Shown here piece by piece: positions 52,665-63,712 of a stretch of 64,000 bases of DNA. The DNA lies in the NCBI GenBank assembly GCA_944472155.2, contig OX235272.1, positions 92,820,020-92,884,019 on the forward strand, written 5' to 3'. The DNA comes from Trichobilharzia szidati (lineage: Eukaryota; Platyhelminthes; Trematoda; Strigeidida; Schistosomatidae). A program made the translations under genes and the position numbers. The notes beneath the pieces were generated by a model that was given only the letters and a program-made list of their open reading frames with translations, made no database searches and was not told the origin of the DNA. How positions within the stretch are numbered: position 1 is the first letter of the stretch; each line of letters opens with the position of its first letter.

Positions 52665-53025
52665 TCGAACTTAGATGGCCAAGGTAAGGACAGTGTCTGA
52701 ACCAGCTTCTTAATGTGGATCCTAACGGCCTCAGTAATATGTAGTAGACGAAATCTTAAGGTGAAGTTAAGATTTGTTGGTTGGTGTGAGGTAAATGACT
52801 TTGAAAGCCTCGTTGACATTAGTCTTGTGTTCTGTATCCACAAGATGAGATAGAATAGCGCTATGTGAATGGATTTTGTTTGTCCTTTACTTAACCACTA
52901 CGCAGGTTGAGGTTCGGAAATCCCACGATAAACACGCCCAATTGTACGGCCTATGTAACTGGCTCCACAGGAACAGTCAAATTGATAGATACACACAGGA
53001 GAGGAGAAATTAGGCAGTTTATCCT
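52665..53025 (-). mobile_element. PLE GIY-YIG fragment
   Basis: Minus frames: CVYQFDCSCGASYIGRTIGR, VYRGISEPQPA, IHSAILSHLVDTEHKTNVNE, AFKVIYLTPTN, then FRLLHITEAVRIHIKKLVQT, LSLPWP. CxCG, YIG and the C-terminus are recognisable; the catalytic EH is replaced by EP and stops interrupt. Confidence 0.82.
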
Positions 53026-54189
53026 TTTATCTGGTTAGTAGTGAAATTCGCATTGTAAACTCAATCAGCTTCTTTCACAAACTGTCAAAATCAAAACTAT
53101 CAGTAAATGACTTATCTGTCCTATAAATCTAAATGACAAATACTTCGTTACTTCTACTGGGATTTCAAATTGAATGCCGACTGTTCCATCAACATCAGAT
53201 TAACCACTTACTAAGCTGTTGGATGTATAAACAAACATCGTTTATCCAAAATAGATACAGACTGTTATTGTTGCTATGGCTTCCTTTTCAAATTCATTAT
53301 AAAGCGCCAAATCCACTTTGACTGTTCTTTTTTTAGTTTTAAATCTCCATTCCTAACTAACTTAGTGTAAGCGTTTTAGCTCCACACCCTAGTAACTAAG
53401 TATACTTGGCAGAGTTACTGAACTCCCCAGTCATGTTTAACATTCCCCATGTAAATATAATGTTATGAAACAAATCTTTTTACATGTAACAATCAATCTA
53501 GTGTCATTTGTTTGTGTTTGTGTTTGTGTGTTTGTGTGTGGTCAGTTGAGTTTTTAATTCAGAATAAATATGAATGTACGCATTTGTGAATATAATTAAT
53601 TTAAGTAACAGTTAATCTCTCCCTTGTCCTGTACACCACTGTGTGATCACTTCACTAGCAGTGTGGATTAAATAAACAAACAATCAGCCGTTGATCAAGT
53701 GTCTGTCTCTGTGTGCGTGTGTGTGTGTGTCGTATCTGCATACAGTAGTTGACCTGAAATGATTTCAGATTGATTTCAATTTCGGTTGAGTAGTTAGTTG
53801 GGTCATTCCAAAGAATAACAAAAGCCATTCGGTCATCATTGTTGTTGTTGTTGCTGTTGCGGTCCACACCCAACTATTTATGTATGGATCAATCAACACA
53901 TAAATCCATTTCGGATTTGTTCAAATGTAAACACTGGTACATAGTTACCTACCTACTTGTTGACTGGTAATAGTTTTAGTAACTGTGGTATGTATGACTA
54001 CTTTAGTTCAGTTTGAACTAAACTGAAACTGATCTATACGGTTAGAAAAAAAAACTGTTTTTGGCTCAATTACCAAGTTGTTTCCCAAGCAACAAACAAA
54101 CAAAGAGAACCACGTTAATGTCGAAAGGGATGTTTAATGCTCGAAGGTCCGGTATCTGAAAAGTCTAGTCCACCAGACGTCTTGTTGAT
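53026..54189. other. Unassigned AT-rich DNA
   Basis: (TG)n at 53715-53731 and similar near 53510-53540; (TTG)n at 53840-53860. No coding or tRNA signature. Confidence 0.4.
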
Positions 54190-54550
54190 ACAGATCTTGA
54201 GGAGTTGGACACTGTGAAATCCTTCAAGATTGTTGATAGACAATATATAACTCAATTCTCCTTAAATCTGCCAAAGCAACTGCTGTCAAACGTTGAAAAT
54301 CTGACTTGTGCGTTTAGAAAGATTCACTTATTAGTCATCTTTTATTACCCTGGTGACTCAATGTTTCATCTTTCCGTCTCAATCGATCGCATAATATTTT
54401 GATTTTACTCTTCCTTCCCCGCAACCTTTCTTTGCCTTGGAGGAGTTCAATTCCCATCTTTTGTTCCTATAACTTATGTTAAACTGACAACACTATTACT
54501 CACCATCAACTTCTCTCTTGTGGTATTGATTGTGCAACTCAATTCTCAAT
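54190..54550 (+). mobile_element. PLE 3' end, left part (interrupted)
   Basis: Plus frame TVKSFKIVDRQYITQFSLNL, then KSDLCV-type and a 3' UTR very similar to 2335-2720. The element stops at ACTCAATTCTCAAT (54537-54550) and continues at 55531 after a nested insertion. Confidence 0.82.
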
Positions 54551-55516
54551 ATGAAAAAGAGAAGACATTCAGCGAAGAGACTTTTTTCGGTGAATTCATT
54601 CACATAGCTGTACAATCGCATTTATATATAAATATTTGTGTGTGTGTGTGTGTGTGTGTACATGAGGTTTGTCAAGTTTAGATAATTGATTAGTTAATAC
54701 AAGAATGATGTAGTATAGAGATAAAGTTAATCAGACAGCAACTAAAGTAAGACTGAGTTAGTAAGCTAGATGACGTAATATAATTGGCTAAAATGTCACA
54801 ACTTAGGTCAGGATAGCAACAGAGGTAATTACAGGTAGAGATTAAGTAGAAATGAAATTGAGTGAATAAGTTGGATGACGTAACATGAATGACTAGAAAC
54901 TGAGCGTTGTTCAAGTCAGTAACAGTGGTAGTGAGGTGTAGAAACTGAATCGGGTGGGGGTAGAGAACAAGAAAGTTGAAAATGTAAAATGTTACAATTG
55001 AGAAGACAAAATAGTACTAATGAAGAGACAGAAGAAAAGATTAGGTAGAATTTACATGTCGGCTAATAAGATAGATTACGTCCATTGCAAGTGTAGTGAT
55101 TGAACGAACTTCTTCTGTATGCAGAGTTCAGGACTTAGCAAGTGAATCGCCATTGCTTCTGCAGTTTGAAGAAGTCTGATTCGTACACCTTTAGGGAGAC
55201 TACTTCTTACTCTGTAGACGACTTTGAAGTTTGTTTGCGGTGTAGCTTGATGTCCGGATTCTATCAGATGTTCTGAGGTGGAACTGCGGGGGCATCGATT
55301 TTCTCCTTTGTAAAACCATGTTGGTAAGTGCTCGGTGATACGTTTGGAAAGCGAGCGCTGGGTACGGCCGACATACCTGGCTCCACACTAGCAGGTGAAT
55401 TGATAAATGCACATTGATAAATGCGATTGTACAGCTATGTGAATGAATTCGCCGAAAAGAGTCTCTTCGCTGAATGTCTTCTCTTTTTCATATGACTCAA
55501 TGGGGATTTTCAATCT
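54551..55516 (-). mobile_element. Nested PLE with 74-bp inverted ends and 14-bp TSD
   Basis: 966 bases inserted into another PLE, flanked by ACTCAATTCTCAAT at 54537-54550 and 55517-55530. Inverted ends 54551-54625 and 55418-55491 (ATGAAAAAGAGAAGACATTC, AGCGAAGAGAC, GAATTCATTCACATAGC). The minus strand encodes YQFTC*CGARYVGRTQRSLS, KRITEHLPTWFYKGENRCPR, LIESGHQATPQTNFKVVYRV, RLLQTAEAMAIHLLSPEL, CIQKKFVQSLHLQW from about 55400 to 55090: a GIY-YIG nuclease with a single TAG in the CxCG motif, otherwise open. (TG)n lies at 54640-54658. One of the younger PLE events. Confidence 0.9.
55418..55516 (+). other. PLE terminal motif, best-preserved copy
   Basis: GCGATTGTACAGCTATGTGA, ATGAATTCGCCGAAAAGAGT, CTCTTCGCTGAATG, then TTTTTCATATGACTCAATGG and GGATTTTC. 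CGAAAA followed by AAGAGTCTCTT gives a GAAA with a 5-bp palindromic stem III and a UUC triplet; the 5' core reads GTGAATGA, not canonical CTGANGA. Confidence 0.5.
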
Positions 55517-55530
55517 ACTCAATTCTCAAT

Positions 55531-55790
55531 GTATCCGACCATTAATTTTGTATTTTGTTTGAACCTTGACCTCCTTCACTAGTTAAATAAGTGTAACTGT
55601 TGAGTATAGTTCATTAATTTTGTGTCTGTGTTAACAGAAGTAATCTTGATTATTGCAAGTATGACAAAATTCTGTGTACATTTATGCAATTAACTTTTAA
55701 GATGTAATCAGTTGAAGAGAGTCCAATGAAATAAATGTTGGACTCATATTAATATTCTGAACAAACATTTGTTTTTGTCTTGTTTAAAAG
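55531..55790 (+). mobile_element. PLE 3' end, right part
   Basis: Continues the 3' UTR (GTATCCGACCATTAATTTTG as at 2727) to the end block GAAGAGAGTCCAATGAAATA, ATATTCTGAACAAACATTTG. Same end as 3005. Confidence 0.82.
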
Positions 55791-55794
55791 TTTA

Positions 55795-55960
55795 GTCTGT
55801 TAGATGGTGACTAGCCTTCGAATCCAGGATGTGCATTTCATTCTCTCTGGGACTTGTCATCTGATTGTGTAACAGTGAGACTCGAACCGTCTTTTGAAAG
55901 GGGTATCAACGAATACAAGGCGTTTCGGTTCAATATAATCAATCAATGGGGAATATAATT
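55795..55960 (-). mobile_element. SM-alpha-like SINE fragment (SINE-A)
   Basis: Plus order TTAGATGGTGACTAGCC, AATCCAGGATGTGCATTTCA, TTCTCTCTGGGACTTGTCAT, CTG, GAGACTCGAACC. On minus the core 5' part reads CAGATGACAAGTCCCAGAGA, then GAATGAAATGC; decayed. Confidence 0.65.
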
Positions 55961-56009
55961 TAACTGAAACAAGGATAAGCTACCTGCTGGTTCACTTGCT
56001 TCTGTGAAG

Positions 56010-56195
56010 CTGCGTCGGTGGCACAGTGGTTAGGACTCTCGCCGACCATGCACATGGTCCGGGGTTCGATCCCCTGCCGACGCACACCCGATATCTATGG
56101 TCGGCCTGCAAAATTTGGGCTACCGATATCCATGCTGAAAATTCCATACTTGTAGTGAAAATACGGTGTGGAATCAAGCTGTAATCAAAAATAGA
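56010..56195 (+). mobile_element. tRNA-headed SINE, family C (best head)
   Basis: The head has a perfect 7-bp acceptor-like pairing, GCGTCGG at its start and CCGACGC at its end, A box TGGCACAGTGG and B box GGGTTCGATCCCC. The anticodon region CCATGCACATGG is self-complementary rather than a 7-base loop, so this is not a functional tRNA gene. Body as at 43722, ending in A-rich AAAAATAGAATAAAAAAAA. Confidence 0.85.
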
Positions 56196-56224
56196 ATAAA
56201 AAAAAAAAGAAAGAAAAATAGAAA

Positions 56225-56847
56225 ATAGAAGCTAAGTATATCAACCATACGTATCAGCGTTTGCTATCCAGTCATCATATCATCGGACACTTACACTCAT
56301 GGTGTTATAAAGGAAAGAAGAGATCTTCCCACTCCACGCAGCTGTATTCTGAGATACCTAATCGACTCAGAACATCAAACGAGCCCACAGACCAACTTTC
56401 AAGTCGTCTGCGAAGTACACGGATATCTTACTAAAGGAGTATGAATCGAACTTCTTCAAACCGCAGAAATGATAGCAATCTACATGTTAAACCATGAACT
56501 GCGCATTCAGAAGGAGTCTGTTCAGTCACTGAACTTACAATGGACCTAATTCATCATAACACTGTATACTTAATTTCTGTTAGTCCTAATTTTTAGTTGT
56601 TAAATTATATTATTTTTCTCTTCCCCTTCCACTCCCCCCACCCACTATTACATGTCTACTCGTTATGACAGTGATTGTAACTTGATTCCCTCAATTTTAA
56701 TTGAGTTCTATTCAATCCCGTCAGTTACATTACGTCACGCAATTCAATCATTTAGTTCTACTTTATTTTCTACTCGAATGACGCTTTCTGTGTTACGTAA
56801 ATGCCATCTAAAACACATTATTTTAATAACACATCCTTGCAAACATT

Positions 56848-56886
<39 letters not shown>

Positions 56887-56960
56887 TATATGGCTTAAGG
56901 ATGATACCGCTGAAAAGAGTAGTTCTTCCCTAAACTCTTTATTAACCAAATGGTTTGAAG
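56225..56960 (+). mobile_element. PLE C-terminus to 3' terminus
   Basis: Plus frames: HLIDSEHQTSPQTNFQVVCE, VHGYLTKGV*IELLQTAEMI, AIYMLNHELRIQKESVQSLN, LQWT. Similar to the nested PLE at 54551. It keeps a 3' UTR, a (TA)n run (56853-56882) and a terminal motif at 56884-56960 (GATTATATGGCTTAAGGATG, ACCGCTGAAAAGAGTAGTTC). Confidence 0.8.
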
Positions 56961-56989
56961 GTTCTCATTCAGACATTTAGAAGACAAAA

Positions 56990-57180
56990 GAAAGTTTAAC
57001 TGCTCTTATGGAACAGGTTATATAGGGTGTACAGCTAGGAATGTTAATCGTCGGATGTTCGAACACCGTCCTACGTGGTTAAGCAAAGCACAAACAACGT
57101 TCACCCGTTACTCTATTCTACCTCATCTCATAGACACAATATAAGTTAGTATTAACAGGGTTTTCAAAGATATCTGATAT
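56990..57180 (+). mobile_element. PLE GIY-YIG scrap
   Basis: Plus frame KFNCSYGTGYIGCTARNVNR, RMFEHRPTWLSKAQTTFTRY, SILPHLIDTI*: the C..., YIG, R..EH part of the nuclease in one frame, cut on both sides. Confidence 0.8.
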
Positions 57181-57299
57181 TCTTTTTATCATTACGTTTC
57201 CTATGCTTATTATAACTTATGTATCTTTACTGAAAAGTAATTATACTAGTCTTAACAAATCGATATTAAAAAAACAACAATATTCTTAATAATTTAATA

Positions 57300-58300
57300 A
57301 TTCCCATTGTGGCATTAAGAACACAATATTCAGCGAAGAGACTCTTTTCAACGAATTTATTATCATGCTGTGCAATCGTATATATATGGTTTTTCTTGAA
57401 AAGAAATTATATCCTTCTCTACAATTCACCATAGAAAAGGAATTCGAACTAAGTATTCCGTTTCTGGGTGTGTGCCTTAGCAGACGTAATGACGGATCTC
57501 TCAAAAGATCTATACACCGGAAACGTACACGGAACAGACAACTAACTAATTTTTACAGTTGGGTGCCTATTTCCAGGAAAAGGAACCTAATTCATTCGCT
57601 TTGCTTTAGGATAAGGAAAATTTGTAGTTCTGATTGCGTTGACTCAGAACTTAACTTCTTAAAAGCCACGCTCGCAGAAAACGGTTACCCTAACCGATTT
57701 ATTGACAGCAACATGAAAGATAAGCAGTCTAAACTGGTCACTGACTCAGTTCCAAAGAAAACCTTATTCATGAACTTGGAATTCAAAGGTGATCAAGCCT
57801 CAGATATGCTCAAAAATCGTCTCTCTAAATCAGTCAGTAAGACGTTCTTCGCAGCAAAATTACATATAACGTCCACTAGCCGCAAGTTGTTCTCTACCTC
57901 TGTAAAAAATAAGCTCCTCCGTCTGGCCACCTCCATGTGCATCTATCAGTTCACCTGCTTTTGTGGAGCAAGGTACATTGGCGGTAGTCAGAGGACGCTT
58001 TCCACACGGATACGAGAACACATTCTAGCATGGTTTTACAAGGGAGAAACGAAGTGTGTGCGAAGCTCTATTCTATTCGACTTCTGTCACTCTGTCAACC
58101 CTGACCATGATTTCAAGATCATATATAGAATCCATGCTAATTTTCCGCGTTTTCTTCGTTACAGACTTCTGAAGACAGCTGATGCCTTGGCAATTCATGA
58201 CTTTAAGCCAGACCTTTATGTACAAAAGAAGTGTGTACAATCCCTACTTCTGCCTTGGCCGTAGAGGGATAGACATTTATTTATTTTGTTTGTTTAGTTA
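57300..58300 (+). mobile_element. PLE with long open RT-thumb/GIY-YIG frame
   Basis: The longest ORF in the window, 299 codons (57365-58264), is open throughout. Residues 21-75 are the post-YVDD RT region (ELSIPFLGVCLSRRNDGSLK), 76-185 the RT thumb and linker (KRNLIHSLCFRIRKI, KKTLFMNLEFKGDQASDMLK), and 193-299 the GIY-YIG nuclease: IYQFTCFCGARYIG with Cys198 and Cys200, R215 and E218 in RIREH, then LAIHDFKPDLYVQKKCVQSL and LLPWP. The likely N-terminus (first ~20 residues) comes from read-through of a terminal motif at 57305-57375 in antisense, so the start codon is not a native one. RT palm and YVDD are missing: a 5' truncation. Nuclease residues look intact. Confidence 0.9.
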
Positions 58301-58675
58301 TTCTATGTACTCTTCCCTTATTATTACGATTATTATTAATATTATTATCTGAATCTTTTCCACTTGACCCAATTGTCATTCTAAACACGAAATTATTTTT
58401 TATTTTTATAATATTGAATCCCATCTTATCAAATTTCACACCATGTTATGTAACATTTTATATTCGTCTACTGATCTTATAATTATGTACCCCTTTCCAA
58501 AATCTATACACCTTATGTATTATTCTATGTATGACATTAATTATTTTGCCACTTGACATTAAACTATGATTAGAATCACAAATATTTTAATTGCATTGCA
58601 TACTATTATTATTTCATGTATTCACACCTTTGACCTAATTCCCTCACCGGATATAAATTCTTAAAAAAACAATTT
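58301..58675. other. AT-rich 3' flank of the PLE
   Basis: Probably 3' UTR of the PLE at 57300; no terminal motif was recognised before the SINE. Confidence 0.45.
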
Positions 58676-59134
58676 TCTATAGTTTGGTTTGTAAGGATTA
58701 GTTATGTTTTACGAGTTGATCACGGACTGATAACAGTTAGAGAACCATTAAAAACCAGGGAGTACTGGACAACTGCTGTTTCATCCTAGTTTGGGAGTCA
58801 TCGGCAGTACACATCCACCGCCAGGGTTCGAACCCAGGACCTTCCTGTTACAAGGCAAGCTCGTATACCATTCAGCCACTGGGACCCGATTCAATGACTC
58901 ATGAATTCTAACTTCTACCAATTCGTGATTTTAGCGCGACCCCAACTATTGTCGTTGGTGGGACATCCATCCACACACGTGACTTCTAATTGGACCTCAC
59001 TGGTCACGACTTCTCACTAGAACTCCAGGAAGCTCCAACCTGTAGCAAGTCACTAGCGAGCATCAGAATAATTTTCTATAGTTTGGTTTGTAAGGATTAG
59101 TTATGTTTTACGAGTTGATCACGGACTGATATCA
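58676..59134 (-). mobile_element. SINE-B, full unit plus start of a second
   Basis: On minus: 5' region from CAGAATAATTTT (about 59070) through ACTAGTGACTT-type text and GACCAGTGAGGTCCAATTAG, head (A box TGGCTGAATGG, B box GGTTCGAACCC), ribozyme TACTGCCGATGACTCCCAAA, CTAGGATGAAACAGCAGTTG, TCC, and tail. The phrase ATTTTCTATAGTTTGGTTTG occurs at both 58672 and 59074, so two units are joined head-to-tail; the second has only its tail. Confidence 0.85.
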
Positions 59135-59277
59135 ACGACAATAGTTGGGGTCGCGCTAAAATCCCGAATTGGTAGAAGTTAGAATTCATGAGTCATTGAA
59201 TCGGGTCCCAGTGGCTGAATGGTATACGAGCTTGCCTTGTAACCGGAAGGTCCTGGGTTCGAATCCCAGTGGGTCAT
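59135..59277 (+). mobile_element. SINE-B head, opposed to the preceding unit
   Basis: ACGACAATAGTTGGGGTCGC, GGTAGAAGTTAGAATTCATG, A box TGGCTGAATGG, B box GGTTCGAATCC (well preserved), cut at AGTGGGTC just before the ribozyme, where a LINE fragment starts. Confidence 0.82.
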
Positions 59278-60055
59278 ACTTAATAGAACTCTGAAGACTG
59301 TCGGTAGGGTGGGTGGTATCCCATTGGGCCATATCGCTGACATTGTCATTGACAGGCACTTAATGTCATGCAACAAATTTGCTAAAGGAATTTTGTCAGA
59401 TTGTGAGCACCCACTCTACTCGCAGCTCCAACCTTGTGTCTCCTCAGGTAAAACAAGAAGTCTTTTCCGAAGACTTTATGCACGTACGTCTAAGTATAAA
59501 AATTCCACTATATCATATTTGTCACGTACTTAATGTGATGAAAATAGTGTCAGGCATGAACTAACTAACCTTCTTTGCACTACTAAATAAACCATTTCCT
59601 CCACCCTTACACCATCAAACTTTTTGTTATTGTATTTCTTATATTTACAATACTCTCAATTTGTTCTTTTTGTTTATTTTATTTCATAAGTGTGAACATA
59701 ATTTAAGCTGTGTGAATAACTGTTAATTTTGTATTTCTCCTCACTATACTATATCAACAGAACATTAGATCTAATAATCTATAACATGCTAAAATTTCCA
59801 AACTGAATCGACAATACTGTTTGAAAAAAAACTCACTATTATTATTATTATATTTAAATACTCTCAATTCGTGCTTCGTATGTTTTTGACTTCATATCGT
59901 AAATGTGGACGAATTCCTCCAGTTAATTTCGTTTCAATTTTTAATTTTATTTATATTTTGAGTAAATCAGATGCAATATTGTGACAAATGCTGAGAATTC
60001 CATTCTGTATTACAAGTACTGTTTTTGAAATAAAGTAGATTATTATTATTATTAA
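59278..60055 (+). mobile_element. Non-RTE LINE C-terminus and 3' UTR
   Basis: Plus frame: GRVGGIPLGHIADIVIDRHL, NKFAKGILSDCEHPLYSQLQ, PCVSSGKTRSLFRRLYARTS, KYKNSTISYLSRT, then TAA. An arrangement of an HPLY..LQP stretch, then RTSKYKNS, ending a short distance after, is typical of the C-termini of Jockey/CR1-type LINEs of flatworms. The 3' UTR of about 500 bases contains an approximate internal duplication (ATACTCTCAATT at 59648 and 59860) and ends AATAAAGTAGATTATTATTA, a polyadenylation-like signal followed by an (ATT)n tail. 5'-truncated at the SINE junction. Confidence 0.6.
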
Positions 60056-60170
60056 AGCCTTCAAGTTGTGAGGTGAGCTAGCTAACCATTCAATCGCTCG
60101 CTGTCCAGTACTCTTTGGGTTTCAATGGTTCTATAACCTATGTCAGATCATAATCTAACTTAGAATCACT
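60056..60170 (+). mobile_element. SINE-B fragment
   Basis: A short head remnant (AAGCCTTCAAGTTGTGAGGT, GAGCTAGCTAACCATTC, inverted scrap) followed by GCTGTCCAGTACTCTTTGGG and TTCAATGGTTCTATAACC, the post-cleavage tail. Confidence 0.55.
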
Positions 60171-60602
60171 AAATCTAGAAGGAACCATTGATTTTATGTC
60201 TTTTATTTGTATTAGTGAGTCATCTGTAGCTCTACTATTGTTATTTTTGTTTATTCAGTTTTTTTGCTTTTCCCGTTACTTCTTCCTACTACTCATAACG
60301 GTCGTTTGTTTTTTCTTTCTGTTATTGTTTGTTTACTCATGTTTGTATTTCGTTCAATAACATATAGTTTTTATTTGTTATTCTGTCACGGAGAGAATTT
60401 TTTAAAATCCCTGAATTATTCAGTGATCAATGTTTCCTTTAACAAAATAAAAATTGTCCAGTACATATGATTTTACACCTTTTTTTTACTGAAGAACTTA
60501 TCAGGTTAAATTAACTTCAGTCATTTGGTATAAACTAGGTGTACTGTCCACTGAAAATAATTCCTACAGTCCTGTCTAATTATCAATTAAAAGTAAATTA
60601 GT
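60171..60602. other. Unassigned T-rich DNA
   Basis: The 68-codon frame at 60264 is Phe/Leu-rich and fits a T-rich tract rather than a gene. Confidence 0.4.
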
Positions 60603-60885
60603 TGGAGGATTTCATCATGAGCTGACACCAGTTAGAGAACCATTGTAGAACCTGTAGGGAGTAATGGACAGCTGCTTCCTCCGTCATGGTTTGGGACTCT
60701 TCAGCGGTACGCACTCACCACTAGGGATCGAAACCAGGGCCTTCTGGTTACAAGGCAAGTTACAAGGTCTGTTGTGAGGACAAATACTCGCTAGCAACAA
60801 ACTGGCTAGCGGTCACGCAAATTGGCAGAAGTCAGAATTAATTCACTGGCCATTGGGTCGGATCCCAGTGGTTTAATTTTCTACG
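60603..60885. mobile_element. SINE-B pair, head to head
   Basis: 60603-60770 is minus: TGAGCTGACACCAGTTAGAG, GCTGCTTCCTCCGTCATGGT, TTGGGACTCTTCAGCGGTAC, GGGATCGAAACC. From about 60775 a plus piece follows: CACGCAAATTGGCAGAAGTC, CCATTGGGTCGGATCCCAGT, up to the head, where an RTE tail starts. Minus ribozyme: ACCGCTGAAGAGTCCCAAAC with the GGAG insertion; core CTGAAGA is complete there. Confidence 0.72.
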
Positions 60886-61075
60886 AACCCGAATGGGAAG
60901 AGGCGAGTTGGTTGTCATTGCGAGGGGGACATGTAGGAGATTATGTGAAGAGGAGATGAAAGCATGTGGGCAGACGTGGAGTTAGGTGAAAACGTTGGCG
61001 AAGAACTGAAGGCAATAAAAACGTGTGGCTGAATTCCTATGTTCCTCTAGCAGCTAAAGGAAACAGTAATAATAC
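60886..61075 (+). mobile_element. RTE-clade LINE 3' end
   Basis: GAACCCGAATGGGAAGAGGC, GAGTTGG, GGAGATTATGTGAAGAGGAG, ATGAAAGCATGTGGGCAGAC, GAATTCCTATGTTCCTCTAG and a short AATAATA tail: the last ~190 bases of the RTE ORF and end. Confidence 0.75.
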
Positions 61076-61160
61076 AACATGGGCAGGGATACGAACTCTA
61101 ATCTTTGTATAAATGCTTCAGCTATTAATCCTGATATCAGCGGTCCCATACATATCAGTC
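61076..61160 (-). mobile_element. PLE RT scrap
   Basis: The minus strand reads MGPLISGLIAEAFIQRLE, matching the GSPISGLIAEATMQRLE block of the PLE at 1330-2160. Nothing further can be read. Confidence 0.65.
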
Positions 61161-62079
61161 GTGGAGAATTCAACCAAGTTCAATCTTTACTAAAGCTTGT
61201 GCTAAAGATATCTAGAAAAGGTACAATGAAAGCTTCGTAATTAAACAAACCATCTCAAAGATCACAACCAAATGAGTATCATCCGCTTGAGCTACAAATC
61301 TTCTCTGTTATTTCAAGATCATATTACTATTATACATTAAATGCGATTCCCATTCTAATGCATAGAACTTCCATGGCGATACTGAGTTGCCTGTTGTAAG
61401 TGGAGAGGACAATAGGTAAAATGTTTTACATATTAAACACAAAAGAATCGTCCATATTGACGAATATTTTGATAACAGATGGAATTATAATTAAACAAAT
61501 TATTCTTATGGTTAATGATAAATTAAGTGGATAGGGTGGGGTAGGGTGAGATAGTATTGGGTGTGGTGAAGAACAATGAAGATATTGATTAAAACAATAA
61601 AATGAAGAGCATGGAAACATTAGATACCTAAATGAATGAACATCAGGCAAAAAGGTTAGATAAGTACTATGCGGGAGAAAAAAAGTGACATAGTAAGGTC
61701 AAATAGAGGTTATCAGCGGGGTAAGGCGAAGTTAACAACTAACCTTTACTCAGGTTACTAAGGTTAGCTCAGATAAATTTTGGTGACTAGTAATACAGTT
61801 AAGTGTGAAGCAATGTTGCATTCTTCTGCTTGTTCAGATGGTGTGTTTAATTTTTATGAAGTGTTTAGTAGCCTCATTAGATGATACCTTAAAATTCGTT
61901 TCTAGTTGATCTCTTTAAGATATGAATGATACTCAACTATTCATTCATTCATTTTACCTGCTTTGATAGATACATTTGAAATAATGTTGTCGATGGTTAT
62001 GTATCGATTTTCGATTGATTATTTAACATTAGTTGTTGTCAGTATTATCAAAGCTTGAAGAGCACCAGGCAATTGATGT
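61161..62079. other. Unassigned AT-rich DNA
   Basis: No recognised feature. Confidence 0.4.
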
Positions 62080-62695
62080 CAGTCCGTTGTCAAACATGAG
62101 AAACAAATCAAATGCCTACAATGTAACTCTTGAAAATTAATCCGATGCTTGCTAGTGACTGGCTGTCGGATGAATTTGACTGGAACCCTATTTAGAAGTT
62201 GTGACCAGTGGGGTCCATATGGTCGGGAGGGAGGACACGTAATCGCCTATGACACTGGTTGGTTGTCGCACTAAGATCACTAATTGGTAGAAGTCAGAAT
62301 TCATGGGCAGGTCACTGAGTTTGGTCTCAGTAGCCAAATAGTCTACGAACTTGGCGTCGGTGGCATAGCGGTCAGGACTCTCGTCGACCATGCGCATGAT
62401 CTGGGGTTCGATCCCCTGCCGGCGCACACCTGATATCAATGGTCGGCCTGCAAAATTTGGGCTACCGATATCGCACACTGAAAATTCCATACTTGTACCA
62501 AAAATACTATGTGGTTTCAAGCTATAATCAAAATAAAAATAAAAATAATCTGAGGTTCCTTGGTTTGAACCCCGGCGGTGCGTGAGTAATATCAACGAGT
62601 TCGAAACCAGGACGAATTGGCTGTCGAATACTCCCTGTTTACTTTCAAAGATTCTCTAACTGATATTGGTCTAAGGTCAAACTTGATATTTATGG
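62080..62695 (+). mobile_element. SINE-B split by a SINE-C insertion
   Basis: A preceding tail (TTGATGTCAGTCCGTTGTCA), the unit junction (CTCTTGAAAATTAATCCGAT), 5' region and start of head (GTCTACGAACTTG) up to 62353; then SINE-C; then the rest: TGAGGTTCCTTGGTTTGAAC, a ribozyme relic GAGTAATATCAACGAGTTCG, AAACCAGGACGAATTGGCTG, TCG, and tail CTCTAACTGATATTGGTC. The ribozyme is decayed. Confidence 0.78.
62354..62549 (+). mobile_element. SINE-C nested in SINE-B
   Basis: GCGTCGGTGGCATAGCGG, CTGGGGTTCGATCCCCTGCC, GGCGCACACCTGATATCAAT, GGCCTGCAAAATTTGGGCTA, ATTCCATACTTGTACC, and an (AAAAT)n tail to AATAAT. It interrupts the SINE-B head between GAACTTG and CTGAGGTTCC, so SINE-C moved later. No clear target-site duplication was seen. 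Confidence 0.82.
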
Positions 62696-63712
62696 AATAA
62701 TTATATACTTTCATTCATTTTCTACAAAAATGTCTATTGTCAGTCATATATTACATGTTAGCTGCCAATCGATTATTGATTTTTTTTATATTTTTACTTT
62801 GAAGGGAAAGATGTCAATATAATTCGAATTAAAACGTTTTTGTACGGCAACATCATCAGTTTACTCATGAATATGGGTTATTCATAATCGAAATTCAGTG
62901 CTATTTCTTCTTAAATTTGGTCTCGAATAGTGATTTCAGTAATTTTATCGGTAGAAACATATGCTGACTTTCCAAGAGATAGGAATTCGTGACGAATAGT
63001 ATGCATCAGTCTATGTGTAAGGACAGTTACTAATCGGCAGTACTGAATGTTTATCAATGGCTCTTTATTACGAAATATCACTTAATTAAAAATGCCAGCA
63101 AACTGAAACAACTGCAGTCCTGTAATAAAACCTATTTCTCACTATGATTTCTGAAATTCCTAATCTTTCTTACAGTTTAAGGATAGAGATGAATTAATTG
63201 ACCACTCCTTTCTACGAATGTTTCAGTCATACCTTCAGTAATATCTTCATTATATAATCAAAGATAGCTCATAATGGTATTAATGAGACACAAGATGTTC
63301 TTTGCATTCTACTTAGTCAGTATTCCGACTGAGGCACACAACAACTGTTTCTCGCTCATCGAATTACACATCTGACACAAAGTGGTATCAGTTTATTATT
63401 AGAATTAGTAACTCTTCATGGTGTTGATTCACGTAAGGGAATAACTAACTGTAAAGATGAATACCAGGGTGCAAAACGCATTTAGTTGATCAATGGTGAA
63501 TAGCACAACACATTCAAAGTGTTATTTTTTGTTGTTAGAAATTTACTATTTATCTTTATATCAGGTTAATTGCACAAACTTCCCACTTCATACTTTTGGC
63601 GCCATTTGTGATTATCGGATAATATGAAGTACGTTTCAGATGTTGAATGAAGTAAATTCTGTTAAACTGGATACATTAACATTGATCCCTTTGTTTAGAC
63701 AATCAACTGTTT
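62696..63712. other. Unassigned AT-rich DNA
   Basis: No recognised feature. Confidence 0.4.

Noticed and set aside
56010..56088. A functional tRNA gene
   Set aside because: Acceptor and T arms pair well, but the anticodon arm is not standard, the same head with its body recurs at 43722 and 62354, and an A-rich tail follows. It is a SINE head.
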